64,000 nt of DNA from Rhizobium sp. N324. GTDB lineage: Bacteria; Pseudomonadota; Alphaproteobacteria; Rhizobiales; Rhizobiaceae. The position numbers were made by a program, and so were the translations under genes. How positions within the stretch are numbered: the first letter of the stretch is position 1; each line of letters opens with the position of its first letter. Shown here in pieces: positions 35,642 to 43,134 of the stretch. The stretch covers positions 3,537,001-3,601,000 of the forward strand of contig NZ_CP013630.1 in the NCBI RefSeq assembly GCF_001664485.1. The letters are read 5' to 3'. The notes below the pieces were generated by a model. The model was not told the DNA's origin. It searched no databases and was given only the letters and a program-made list of their open reading frames with translations.

Positions 35642-36571
35642 ATGACGATGCGTAACAATCTGCGAAGGATTCGCCCCTGGCAGCTGGCCCTGACGGCGGC
35701 CGTCATGGCGCTGCCGCTGATCCCGTCGGTACCGGCGGTCAAAGGCTTCGCCTTCGTCCGCGCCGCCCATGCCGAGGACAAGAAGCTCGACACGTCGCGC
35801 CTGGTTTCGGTCGGCGGCGATATCACCGAGATCGTCTATGCGCTCGGCGAGGAAAGCCGGCTGATCGCCCGCGACACGACGAGCATCTACCCGGAGGCGG
35901 CGCTGAAGCTGCCCAACGTCGGCTACATGCGGGCGCTCTCGCCGGAAGGTATCCTTGCCATGAACCCCACGGCGATCATCGCCGTCGAGGGTTCGGGCCC
36001 GAAGGAGGCGCTGGCCGTCCTGAAGAATGCCAGCGTGCCCTTCGAGACTGTGCCGAGCCCCTTTACCCGCGACGGCATCATCGCCAAGATCGACCGTGTG
36101 GGCACGCTGCTCAGTGTATCCGACAAGGCGAAGGCGCTTGAACAAAAGGTGGCGTCCGATCTCGACGCGGCGATCACCGAGGCCGAAAAGCGTCCGGAGG
36201 CCGAGCGCAAGCGCGTTCTCTTCATCCTCAGCGCCCAGAACGGCCGGATCATGGCATCGGGCACCGGCACGGCGGCCGACGGTATCGTCAAGCTCGCCGG
36301 CGCCATCAACGCCGTCGGCGCATTCCCGGGTTACAAGCCGCTAACGGACGAGGCGATCATCGAAGCCAAGCCCGACATCATCCTGATGATGAACCGCGGC
36401 GACGGCGCCGGCACCAAGAACGAGGACCTGCTGGCCCAGCCCGCGATCGCGCTGACACCGGCTGGCGAGAAGAAGGCGATCATCCGCATGGACGGCATCT
36501 ACCTGCTCGGCTTCGGCCCGCGCACAGCAGCCGCCGCGCGTGAACTCAACGCGGCGATCTACGGGGGCTGA
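35642..36571 (+). CDS. hmuT: Haem ABC transporter substrate-binding protein HmuT
   Basis: About 309 residues. The N-terminus is basic with a long signal peptide (RRIRPWQLALTAAVMALPL, cleavage near AHA). The periplasmic-binding fold begins LVSVGGDITEIVYALG, with further family segments NPTAIIAVEGSGP and PDIILMMNRGDG. TAAGGATC precedes the ATG at 35642 (35648 is also possible). It receives haem in the periplasm and delivers it to HmuUV. Confidence 0.93.
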   Translation: MTMRNNLRRIRPWQLALTAAVMALPLIPSVPAVKGFAFVRAAHAEDKKLDTSRLVSVGGDITEIVYALGEESRLIARDTTSIYPEAALKLPNVGYMRALSPEGILAMNPTAIIAVEGSGPKEALAVLKNASVPFETVPSPFTRDGIIAKIDRVGTLLSVSDKAKALEQKVASDLDAAITEAEKRPEAERKRVLFILSAQNGRIMASGTGTAADGIVKLAGAINAVGAFPGYKPLTDEAIIEAKPDIILMMNRGDGAGTKNEDLLAQPAIALTPAGEKKAIIRMDGIYLLGFGPRTAAAARELNAAIYGG

Positions 36572-36573
36572 TC

Positions 36574-37686
36574 ATGGCCCTGCCGCAAGCCATGATGGAA
36601 CGAAGGCGACCATTCCCGATGGCGGAGATCCGCGTAAACCGGCAGGCGGGCGACAGAACGCGGCTCGCCTTGCTGGTCATCGCGCTGCTCGTCATCGGCT
36701 CCGTGTTCTCGATGCTGTTTTCGGTGACGACGGGCGCCTCGGATGCCTCGATCCTCGACGTTATCGGCAACATGGCCGGTTCCGAGGCGGCACTCAGCAC
36801 GCGCGACCGGATCATCATCTTCGACATCCGCCTGCCGAGAGCGATCCTCGGCTTCCTGATCGGCGCCTCGCTGGCCGTTTCCGGCACGGTGATGCAGGGC
36901 CTGTTCCGCAATCCGCTGGCCGATCCCGGCCTTGTCGGCGTCTCCTCCGGTGCAAGCCTCGGTGCCGTCACCATGATCGTGCTCGGCGGCAGCCTTGCAG
37001 CGCCGCTTCAGGCACTTCTCGGCATCTATGCCCTGCCGGCGGCCGCCTTTGGCGGCGGTCTCGTCACGACGCTGCTGCTCTACAGGATCGCCACCCGCCA
37101 CGGCCAGACCTCGGTGGCAACGATGCTGCTGGCCGGCATCGCTCTCAGCGCGCTTGCCCTGGCGATGACGGGTCTGCTGATCTACATGGCCAACGACCAG
37201 CAGCTGCGCGACCTGACATTCTGGAGCATGGGCTCGCTGGCCGGCGCCACATGGACGAAGATCGCCGCCGCCAGCCCGATCATTCTCCTGTCCTTCACCG
37301 CCCTGCCCTTCATGGCGCGCGGCCTCAATGCCATCACGCTCGGCGAGGCCGCCGCCTTTCATATGGGCGTGCCGGTGCAGCGGCTGAAGAATGTCGCGAT
37401 AACAGGCGTCGCCGCGGCGACCGGCGCATCCGTCGCCGCCAGCGGCGGCATTGGTTTCGTCGGCATCGTCGTGCCGCATATCCTGCGCATGGCGATCGGT
37501 CCGGACCATCGTTTCCTGCTGCCGGCCGCAGCCCTTCTCGGCGGCTCTCTGCTGATCTTCGCCGATGTCCTGGCGCGCACCCTGGTCGCCCCGGCCGAGC
37601 TGCCGATCGGCATCATCACCGCGGCGGTCGGCGGGCCATTCTTCCTGTGGATTCTGCTGAGGCAGCGTTCGCGCCTTGCCCTGTGA
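36574..37686 (+). CDS. hmuU: Haem ABC transporter permease HmuU (FecCD family)
   Basis: A 370-residue permease with about ten membrane segments, FecCD/BtuC type. Typical motifs include RLPRAILGFLIGASLAVSGT, PLADPGLVGVSSGA near residue 118 and GFVGIVVPHILRM near 303. It starts 2 bases after the hmuT stop and ends where hmuV begins. An internal ATG at 36619 could be the true start, since the first ~15 residues are not family-like. Confidence 0.93.
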   Translation: MALPQAMMERRRPFPMAEIRVNRQAGDRTRLALLVIALLVIGSVFSMLFSVTTGASDASILDVIGNMAGSEAALSTRDRIIIFDIRLPRAILGFLIGASLAVSGTVMQGLFRNPLADPGLVGVSSGASLGAVTMIVLGGSLAAPLQALLGIYALPAAAFGGGLVTTLLLYRIATRHGQTSVATMLLAGIALSALALAMTGLLIYMANDQQLRDLTFWSMGSLAGATWTKIAAASPIILLSFTALPFMARGLNAITLGEAAAFHMGVPVQRLKNVAITGVAAATGASVAASGGIGFVGIVVPHILRMAIGPDHRFLLPAAALLGGSLLIFADVLARTLVAPAELPIGIITAAVGGPFFLWILLRQRSRLAL

Positions 37687-37706
37687 GTGCTGTCGTGAGT
37701 GACAAG

Positions 37707-38501
37707 ATGATCGAAGTTTCCGGCCTCTCCGTGCGCCTTTCCGGCAAATCGATCATCAACGACGTCGCCTTCACGGCAAAGGCCGGCGAGCTGACGGCGA
37801 TTGCCGGGCCGAACGGCTCCGGCAAGACGACGACGATGAAAGCCATCTCCGGCGAGCTTGCCTATGGTGGCTCGGTGCGCATCGGCGGCGACGAGGTGAA
37901 AGAGCTGAAGCCCTGGCGGCTTGCCGCCCTTCGCGGCGTGCTGCCGCAGGCAAGCACCATCTCCTTCCCCTTCACCGTGCGCGAGATCGTCCGCATGGGC
38001 CTGACATCGGGCATCAACCTCAATCCCGACAAGGCCGAGCAGACGGCGGCGGCAGCACTTGCATCGGTCGACCTGACCGGCTTCGAAGGCCGTTTCTATC
38101 AGGAACTCTCCGGCGGCGAGCAGCAGCGCGTTCAGCTTGCCCGCGTGCTCTGCCAGATCGCCGAGCCCGTCGTCGACGGCAAACCCTGCTGGCTGCTGCT
38201 CGACGAGCCGGTCTCGAGCCTCGACATCAGCCACCAGCTGACGATCATGACGCTTGCCCGCAATTTCTGCGAACGCGGCGGCGGCGTCATCGCCGTCATG
38301 CATGATCTCAACCTGACGGCGCTCTTTGCCGACCGCATCGTGCTGATGAAATCCGGCCGCCTCGCCGCCGCCGGCAGCATCGGTGACGTGTTGACGGATG
38401 AAACGATGCTGTCGGTTTTCGGCTGCGCACTGCGGATCAACCAGGTGCCGGCCGACGGCACGCCCTTCGTGCTCGCCCACAGCGCCATTTCCGAGCGCTA
38501 A
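37707..38501 (+). CDS. hmuV: Haem ABC transporter ATPase HmuV
   Basis: About 264 residues from the ATG at 37707; GTG codons at 37683 (overlapping the hmuU stop) and 37695 are alternatives. Walker A GPNGSGKTT is near residue 36, the signature LSGGEQQRVQLA near 138 and Walker B WLLLDEPVSSLD near 163, with HDLNL as the switch histidine. It drives haem import through HmuU. A palindromic hairpin follows. Confidence 0.92.
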   Translation: MIEVSGLSVRLSGKSIINDVAFTAKAGELTAIAGPNGSGKTTTMKAISGELAYGGSVRIGGDEVKELKPWRLAALRGVLPQASTISFPFTVREIVRMGLTSGINLNPDKAEQTAAAALASVDLTGFEGRFYQELSGGEQQRVQLARVLCQIAEPVVDGKPCWLLLDEPVSSLDISHQLTIMTLARNFCERGGGVIAVMHDLNLTALFADRIVLMKSGRLAAAGSIGDVLTDETMLSVFGCALRINQVPADGTPFVLAHSAISER

Positions 38502-38517
38502 CCGCCGCATGCGGCGG
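38502..38517 (+). terminator. Palindromic hairpin after hmuV
   Basis: CCGCCGCATGCGGCGG is a perfect 16-bp palindrome immediately after the hmuV stop, followed by AACTTTT. Its last two bases overlap the GGAAC of the next promoter. Confidence 0.6.
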
Positions 38518-38540
38518 AACTTTTGAGCGCCCGGCACGTT
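38516..38540 (+). promoter_or_regulatory. EcfG-type promoter before the DUF883 gene
   Basis: GGAAC (38516-38520), 16 bases, CGTT (38537-38540): exact general stress sigma-factor promoter, about 110 bases upstream of the ATG at 38651. Confidence 0.7.
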
Positions 38541-38650
38541 TTCGGCAGTGATCTGGGTCAATGCCGGGCGATATCTCTTATGCAACGGACGGTGGTGACC
38601 CCAGTGCGAAATAGGCGGGCTTGCGCGCGCCCCAGCCAATGGAGACAGCC

Positions 38651-38995
38651 ATGAGCTATTCTATCTTCCAGTCCGGCCGCAGCCGCCGCAACGGCACCTT
38701 CCACAATCTGGAATCCGGCATCGAGGAGCAGATCGAGGCGCTGCGCGACGACCTCGCGGAACTGACGCGCCTCGTCGGCAAGAGTTCGCGTCACCAAAGC
38801 GAGAAAATCCGCAGCCAGGCCGGCGCCGGTTACGAAGAACTGCTCGGCCGCAGCGAGGATCTGCTGCGCGAATTGCAGCGGGGCTATGAACTCGGCGCCA
38901 CCGAAATGCGCGAAACCGTGCGCAAACATCCGCTGGCAACCATCGGCGCAGCTGCCGTTTTCGGCCTGGCCATTGCCTTCCTCGCCCGCCGCTGA
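38651..38995 (+). CDS. DUF883/ElaB-YqjD-like membrane-anchored protein
   Basis: A 114-residue protein with an N-terminal coiled-coil (about 25-85) and one C-terminal membrane segment (LATIGAAAVFGLAIAFLARR). This is the layout of the ElaB/YqjD/DUF883 family, in which some members bind ribosomes in stationary phase. The ATG at 38651 has GGAGA upstream. It begins a two-gene unit behind an exact EcfG promoter, consistent with stress induction. Confidence 0.85.
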   Translation: MSYSIFQSGRSRRNGTFHNLESGIEEQIEALRDDLAELTRLVGKSSRHQSEKIRSQAGAGYEELLGRSEDLLRELQRGYELGATEMRETVRKHPLATIGAAAVFGLAIAFLARR

Positions 38996-39004
38996 GGAAG
39001 CGCA

Positions 39005-39403
39005 ATGCTGTCGATCCTCAGCCTGCTGACGGGCGCAAGCGTGCACCGGACCGTTGCACGCGCCAAGCGCAATAGCATCTTCATCGCGCTTGCCGCACTT
39101 TTTCTTCTCACCGCCTACGCGCTGGCCGTCACCGCCGGCGCCATCTGGCTCGCCGGCATCTACGGCGCCCTTGGCGCCGTTCTTTTCCTCGCCGCTTGCG
39201 CGCTGCTGCTCGCCATCATCGCACTGGTGGTAATGGTCGTCATCAACGCCCGGGAGAAGCGCCGCGCCCGCGAACGCCGCGCGGCGCTGGAATCTCTGGC
39301 GACAGTGGGGATTGGCCTGATCCGCTCTCAACCGCTGCTGACCGCGGGCGTGCTGGCGGCCATCGTCGCGGCCAATCTGGTGGGGTCGAAGCGGGAGGAT
39401 TGA
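39005..39403 (+). CDS. Phage-holin-like membrane protein (superfamily III)
   Basis: A 132-residue protein with two central membrane segments (about 25-50 and 58-85), a basic region in between and after, and a short C-terminal hydrophobic stretch. It resembles the phage_holin_3_6/DUF1469 group often found next to DUF883 genes in stress-induced operons. It lies 9 bases after the DUF883 gene. No phage genes are nearby, so lysis is unlikely; membrane-stress adaptation is more plausible. Confidence 0.8.
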   Translation: MLSILSLLTGASVHRTVARAKRNSIFIALAALFLLTAYALAVTAGAIWLAGIYGALGAVLFLAACALLLAIIALVVMVVINAREKRRARERRAALESLATVGIGLIRSQPLLTAGVLAAIVAANLVGSKRED

Positions 39404-39460
39404 TCCTCTTGCATCCGACCGCCCCTCCGAATCCGACGAGGTGGAGCCCCTACCTTTCTT

Positions 39461-39590
39461 CCCTCATTCCTGTGCTCGTCACAGGAATCCAGTGCGCCCA
39501 AGTCCTTGGGCGCGAAAGACTTTTTTCGTGATTCATTCACGGCGCGGACGCGCCGTGGCTGGATTCCTGTGACAAGCACAGGAATGAGGG
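39461..39590. repeat. Solitary long palindromic element with three stem-loops
   Basis: 31-bp arms at 39461-39491 and 39560-39590 are inverted with a single mismatch. The 68-base centre has two more hairpins: a 9-bp stem around GCGCCCAAG-TC-CTTGGGCGC (from 39494) and an 8-bp stem ACGGCGCG-GA-CGCGCCGT (ending at 39556). The folded element would be cruciform or clover-like. It lies between the convergent holin-like gene and ecfG, in a 295-base gap with no gene. Confidence 0.8.
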
Positions 39591-39698
39591 AGGAGAGAGT
39601 AGCGCCCGCAATACATACGCAACACCCCTCTTGCTTACCGACAGCCCAAAAAGCCGGCGCCCCAACAGGCAGCCGGCTTGCTCGCAATCATAACTTTC

Positions 39699-40256
39699 TC
39701 AAAACGCAAACGCCTTCGACGTCAGCGGTGCCGAGGTGGCGTCGGGGCCGAAATCGGCTTCGCCTGATATCTGCAGCAGCTCCTGCAGTCGCTGGCGGGC
39801 GCGGTTGACGCGGCTCTTGATGGTGCCGACGGCGCAGCCGCAGATTTCGGCCGCTTCCTCGTAGGAGAAACCCGAGGCGCCGACGAGGATGATCGCCTCG
39901 CGCTGATCCGGCGGCAGTTGGTCGAGCGCCTTCTTGAAGTCCTGCAGATCGAGCGCGCCGTATTGCGAGGGGTGCATCGCCATCGATTCCGTGAACAGCC
40001 CGTCGCTGTCCTGGATCTCGCGGCCGCTCTTGCGCATCTGGCTATAAAGTTCGTTGCGCAGGATCGTGAAGAGCCAGGCCTTCATATTGGTGCCCATCTC
40101 GAAATGATCCTGTTTGGCCCAGGCCTTCATAATGGTATCCTGGACGAGATCGTCGGCACGATCATGCCGTCCGATGAGCGAAATTGCGAAAGCGCGGAGA
40201 CTTGGGAGGGCCGCCAGCAATTCCCGCTTGAAGCTGGGTTGCGTTTTTTCTTCCAT
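39699..40256 (-). CDS. ecfG: General stress ECF sigma factor EcfG
   Basis: A 185-residue ECF sigma factor. Region 2 (about 20-90) includes HDRADDLVQDTIMKAW, and region 4 (about 115-165) includes DQREAIILVGASGFSYEEAAEI. It is immediately downstream of nepR (10-base gap) and opposite phyR, the standard general-stress-response arrangement of alphaproteobacteria. It reads promoters of the GGAAC-N16/17-CGTT type, of which several occur in this window. A second EcfG paralogue elsewhere cannot be excluded. Confidence 0.94.
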   Translation of the reverse strand: MEEKTQPSFKRELLAALPSLRAFAISLIGRHDRADDLVQDTIMKAWAKQDHFEMGTNMKAWLFTILRNELYSQMRKSGREIQDSDGLFTESMAMHPSQYGALDLQDFKKALDQLPPDQREAIILVGASGFSYEEAAEICGCAVGTIKSRVNRARQRLQELLQISGEADFGPDATSAPLTSKAFAF

Positions 40257-40266
40257 GCGGACGATC

Positions 40267-40473
40267 CTATTCGGCCATCTTGGCAGAAGCCATCATTTCG
40301 GCATGGTCGAGCTTTTCGAGAAGGTCGAGAAAACGATCCGGAATCGCCTCCTCCTGCGCGGAGGCATAGAGCGACCGCAGCCTGACGCCGATCTGATTGT
40401 TCGGGTCCAGGATGTCGCTTGCCCGCAGCTCCAGCTTGCGCTGATCGGCTGCTTCTTTCTTGCGTGTCGTCAT
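40267..40473 (-). CDS. nepR: Anti-sigma factor NepR
   Basis: A 68-residue protein. The ATG at 40473 is chosen because the longer frame to 40584 runs through promoter sequence. The conserved NepR segment is IGVRLRSLYASAQEEAIPDRFLDLL in its core. It binds EcfG in unstressed cells and is titrated away by phosphorylated PhyR. It is first in the nepR-ecfG operon, on the minus strand, divergent from phyR. Confidence 0.92.
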   Translation of the reverse strand: MTTRKKEAADQRKLELRASDILDPNNQIGVRLRSLYASAQEEAIPDRFLDLLEKLDHAEMMASAKMAE

Positions 40474-40622
40474 CAATTCGTCTTCTCGCCGGTTGTCTGT
40501 TGGGGCGCGCATGGGGCTGATCACGATTTCAACCATCGACACCGACCCTTCGATTGTCGATGTTGCTGGCATTTTTTGCTGCATGGGTCAAAACGCTACG
40601 CCCTTTCTTCGTCGGCTTGAAT

Positions 40623-40647
40623 AATGCGGCGCGACAAAAAAAGTTCC
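40623..40647 (-). promoter_or_regulatory. EcfG-type promoter for nepR-ecfG (imperfect)
   Basis: On the minus strand, GGAAC (40647-40643), 16 bases, CATT (40626-40623). The -10 differs by one base from CGTT. It would give autoregulation of the nepR-ecfG operon, about 150 bases upstream of nepR. Confidence 0.5.
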
Positions 40648-40656
40648 AGCCGTTCC

Positions 40657-40681
40657 GGAACTTTTTTATCAAGGCGACGTT
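40657..40681 (+). promoter_or_regulatory. EcfG-type promoter before phyR
   Basis: GGAAC (40657-40661), 16 bases, CGTT (40678-40681), exact consensus, 46 bases upstream of phyR. It is back-to-back with the nepR promoter. Confidence 0.75.
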
Positions 40682-40727
40682 AACCGGTCATTGGAGCCAA
40701 TGACCGGCCTGCATACGGGAGCCCTTA

Positions 40728-41522
40728 ATGACACTTTCCACTCGAATTGCGCCGCACCTTCCTTATCTGCGCCGCTATTCCCGCGCCCTGACCGGCACTC
40801 AGACTTCGGGCGACGCTTACGTCGCCGCCGTTCTCGAAGCTATAATCGCCGATCTCACTATTTTCCCGGATACGGCGAATGACCGGGTGGCACTCTACAA
40901 ACTGTTTACGCAATTGTTTGGTTCCACCGCCATCCAGATTCCGGAGCCGACCTCGCCCTATGCCTGGGAACAGCGCGCCACCTTGAACCTTTCGAAGGTT
41001 TCGCCGGGCGCCCGCCAGGCCTTCCTGCTCGCCTCCGTGGAGAATTTCCGCGTCGCCGAGATCGGCGAAATCCTGGAACTCGACGAACAGGATGTCATGC
41101 GTCTGCTCGACATGGCCTCGCAGGAGATTTCCCGCCAGGTTGCGACCGATATCATGATCATCGAGGACGAGCCGCTGATCGCCATGGATATCGAGCAAAT
41201 GGTCGAAAGCCTCGGCCATCGGGTCACCGGCATCGCCCGCACCCATGCCGAGGCCGTCGCGCTCTACAACAAGACCAAGCCGAGCATGGTGCTGGCCGAC
41301 ATTCAGCTGGCCGACGGCAGCTCCGGCATCGACGCCGTCAACGACATCCTCAAGACGTCGAGCGTGCCGGTGATCTTCATTACCGCTTTCCCGGAAAGGC
41401 TTCTGACCGGCGAGCGCCCCGAACCGACTTTCCTTGTCACCAAACCCTTCAACCCAGACATGGTCAAGGCATTGATCAGCCAAGCTCTTTTCTTCAACGA
41501 ATCGACCAAAGTGGCCGCCTGA
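40728..41522 (+). CDS. phyR: General stress response regulator PhyR
   Basis: A 264-residue anti-anti-sigma factor. The N-terminal half (about 1-135) is sigma-like (SPGARQAFLLASVENFRVAEIGEI), mimicking EcfG. The C-terminal receiver has acidic residues at 146-148 (EDE), phosphoacceptor Asp191 (VLADIQLADG) and the FITAFPE / TKPF segments typical of the FAT GUY receiver group. Phosphorylation opens the protein so it binds NepR. GGGAG precedes the ATG. It is divergent from nepR-ecfG and followed by an HWE kinase that may phosphorylate it. Confidence 0.95.
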   Translation: MTLSTRIAPHLPYLRRYSRALTGTQTSGDAYVAAVLEAIIADLTIFPDTANDRVALYKLFTQLFGSTAIQIPEPTSPYAWEQRATLNLSKVSPGARQAFLLASVENFRVAEIGEILELDEQDVMRLLDMASQEISRQVATDIMIIEDEPLIAMDIEQMVESLGHRVTGIARTHAEAVALYNKTKPSMVLADIQLADGSSGIDAVNDILKTSSVPVIFITAFPERLLTGERPEPTFLVTKPFNPDMVKALISQALFFNESTKVAA

Positions 41523-41542
41523 GACGCAATTTTCCGGCCTTC

Positions 41543-41568
41543 GGAACCAAATCGCCAAAGCAGGCGTT
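41543..41568 (+). promoter_or_regulatory. EcfG-type promoter before the HWE kinase gene
   Basis: GGAAC (41543-41547), 17 bases, CGTT (41565-41568), in the gap after phyR, about 140 bases upstream of the kinase start. An imperfect hairpin at 41564-41586 overlaps its end. Confidence 0.55.
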
Positions 41569-41710
41569 CCGGTGCTACCGGGACGCTCCGCTGGCCTTAA
41601 CGGTTTTTGCAGCGCTTTGTTCTAGAGTTGACGGGCGGCGTCTCTGAGGGCGCTCCGTCAGCGACGTTCAAGATGTCACAAGGCAAGATGTCACAAGGAA
41701 AGGCGGCCGA

Positions 41711-42724
41711 GTGAATACGACGGAACCATTATCCGGCACGCCTTTCACCTTCGAGGGCAAAGCCGCAATGATGGAGCGCGCGCTCGGCAGCGCCGGGATT
41801 TCAATCCTCTGCCAGGATGCCCGGCTGTCAATCTTCTATGCCGAAAATCTGCCGCCGCATTTCGCAGCGCTCTTCACGCTGGGCGGCGGCGATGCCGCCC
41901 TGTTCGGCGACGCGCACGGCCGGTATCTGACGGCGCTGAAACACAAGGTGCTGGAAACCGGAATCCCCGACAATGCCGAGGTCGAGATCGACGTCGACGG
42001 CGAAATGCGCACCTATGAGCTGAAGATCCAGCGCACCGGCAAACGCGGCACCCATGGACTTCTGTCGGTCATGGCGGAGGTCACCGAAAGCCGGCATCGT
42101 GAGAAAGTGCTGAAATCGCTGCTGCGTGAACTCTCGCACCGCTCGAAGAACCTTCTTGCCATCATCCAGGGCATCGCCACGCAGACGGCGCGCAACACAC
42201 TCTCCCTCGAGAGCTTCCTCCTCAAGTTCCGCGGCCGGCTGCAATCGCTTTCCAACTCGCAGGATCTGATCACGGATTCGAGCTGGCGCGGCGCCTATCT
42301 GTTCGAACTGGCCGAAAAGCAATTCGCGCCCTATTGGCCGGAAACGGCCGGCTCGATGCCGATCTACGGCATCAACGCCCATCTGACGCCGAATGCCGCC
42401 GTGCATCTCGGGCTCGCCCTGCACGAACTCATCGTCAACTCCGCCTCCTTCGGCGCGATATCCGGTGGCGCCGCCTCGATCACCTTGAATTGCCGCGACG
42501 CCATGATCGGCGACAGAAAGGCGATCGAAGTAACTTGGGCGGAGGTGCTGCAGAACCAGTCGGAAGTCCACGAATTCAGCGACAACAGCTTCGGCCGCAC
42601 CGTGCTCGAGCGTGTCGTACCCTCGTCGGTCAACGGCAAGGCGGAGCTGAACCTCGTTCCCGGCCGCATCGAATATCGTCTGACCATTCCAGAAACCGAA
42701 TTCGAGATTTTCAAGCGGGTGTGA
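41711..42724 (+). CDS. HWE/HisKA_2-type sensor histidine kinase of the stress locus
   Basis: A 337-residue soluble kinase without membrane segments (GTG start with AAAGGCGG upstream). The N-terminal ~130 residues look like a PAS sensory domain (SILCQDARLSIFYAENLPP). The H-box LLRELSHRSKNLLAIIQGIA holds His143, followed by an HATPase domain with NAAVHLGLALHELIVNSASFGA. Such kinases phosphorylate PhyR or related single-domain receivers. Position beside phyR and its own EcfG-like promoter support a role in the general stress cascade. Confidence 0.9.
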   Translation: MNTTEPLSGTPFTFEGKAAMMERALGSAGISILCQDARLSIFYAENLPPHFAALFTLGGGDAALFGDAHGRYLTALKHKVLETGIPDNAEVEIDVDGEMRTYELKIQRTGKRGTHGLLSVMAEVTESRHREKVLKSLLRELSHRSKNLLAIIQGIATQTARNTLSLESFLLKFRGRLQSLSNSQDLITDSSWRGAYLFELAEKQFAPYWPETAGSMPIYGINAHLTPNAAVHLGLALHELIVNSASFGAISGGAASITLNCRDAMIGDRKAIEVTWAEVLQNQSEVHEFSDNSFGRTVLERVVPSSVNGKAELNLVPGRIEYRLTIPETEFEIFKRV

Positions 42725-42756
42725 AAGTCTGGGAAACACTACAGCCGAAAGGAAAA

Positions 42757-42787
42757 ACAGCCGGTGCGAGGGCGGCGCACCGGCTGT
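42757..42787 (+). terminator. Hairpin after the HWE kinase gene
   Basis: Perfect 12-bp stem ACAGCCGGTGCG / CGCACCGGCTGT around a 7-base loop, 33 bases after the stop. The following sequence is only weakly T-rich. Confidence 0.6.
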
Positions 42788-43058
42788 CTTCACTCACCGG
42801 GAGGGGACCGTGAGTACGTCCGGATAGTGGGTTGGGGGCGCGCATGTTGGGTCGATGCGATCACCATCCGGATATCGCAATAACGACGACCTCAGACATT
42901 GGTTCCCTCCGCGGACAAAAAAATCGACTTTTTTGAATCTTTTTTCGGATGCTCGTCTCCGGCCATACGCCCGATCATTTCAGCAACGGGCGCCTCCGAA
43001 AATTAAACTGATAAAACAGTTACTTATTGGACGGCGCCCAAAACAAAACCGCCAAAAT

Positions 43059-43074
43059 TTTACCGTTTGATAAA
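43059..43074. promoter_or_regulatory. RutR-like operator candidate upstream of preT
   Basis: TTTACCG-TT-TGATAAA agrees with the RutR consensus TTGACCA-NN-TGGTCAA at 10 of 14 positions and has partial dyad symmetry. It is about 60 bases upstream of preT. The match is weak on its own; it is supported by a better site at 55905-55920. Confidence 0.35.
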
Positions 43075-43134
43075 TTTTTAAACCTGAGTTACGCTTTCCC
43101 TCACAGGCCGTTTACCAATAATGAGGGAACTTCA

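Larger units (their letters stand above)
42725..43134. other. Gene-free region between the kinase and preT
   Basis: About 410 bases. It holds the kinase terminator hairpin, an A/T-rich area around 42910-42950, a RutR-like site at 43059-43074 and the preT promoter. Short open frames here (for example at 42855-43070) have no coding support. Confidence 0.5.

Noticed and set aside
36540..37700. Upstream extension of hmuV through hmuU in another frame
   Set aside because: The extension is a shadow of hmuU; the ATPase homology begins at about 37707.
39005..39403. Prophage remnant suggested by the holin-like gene
   Set aside because: No other phage gene nearby; the holin-like protein is of a chromosomal family paired with DUF883 and behind a stress promoter.
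42855..43070. 71-codon plus-strand frame before preT
   Set aside because: Lies over A/T-rich promoter sequence, no family similarity, basic composition typical of random translation.
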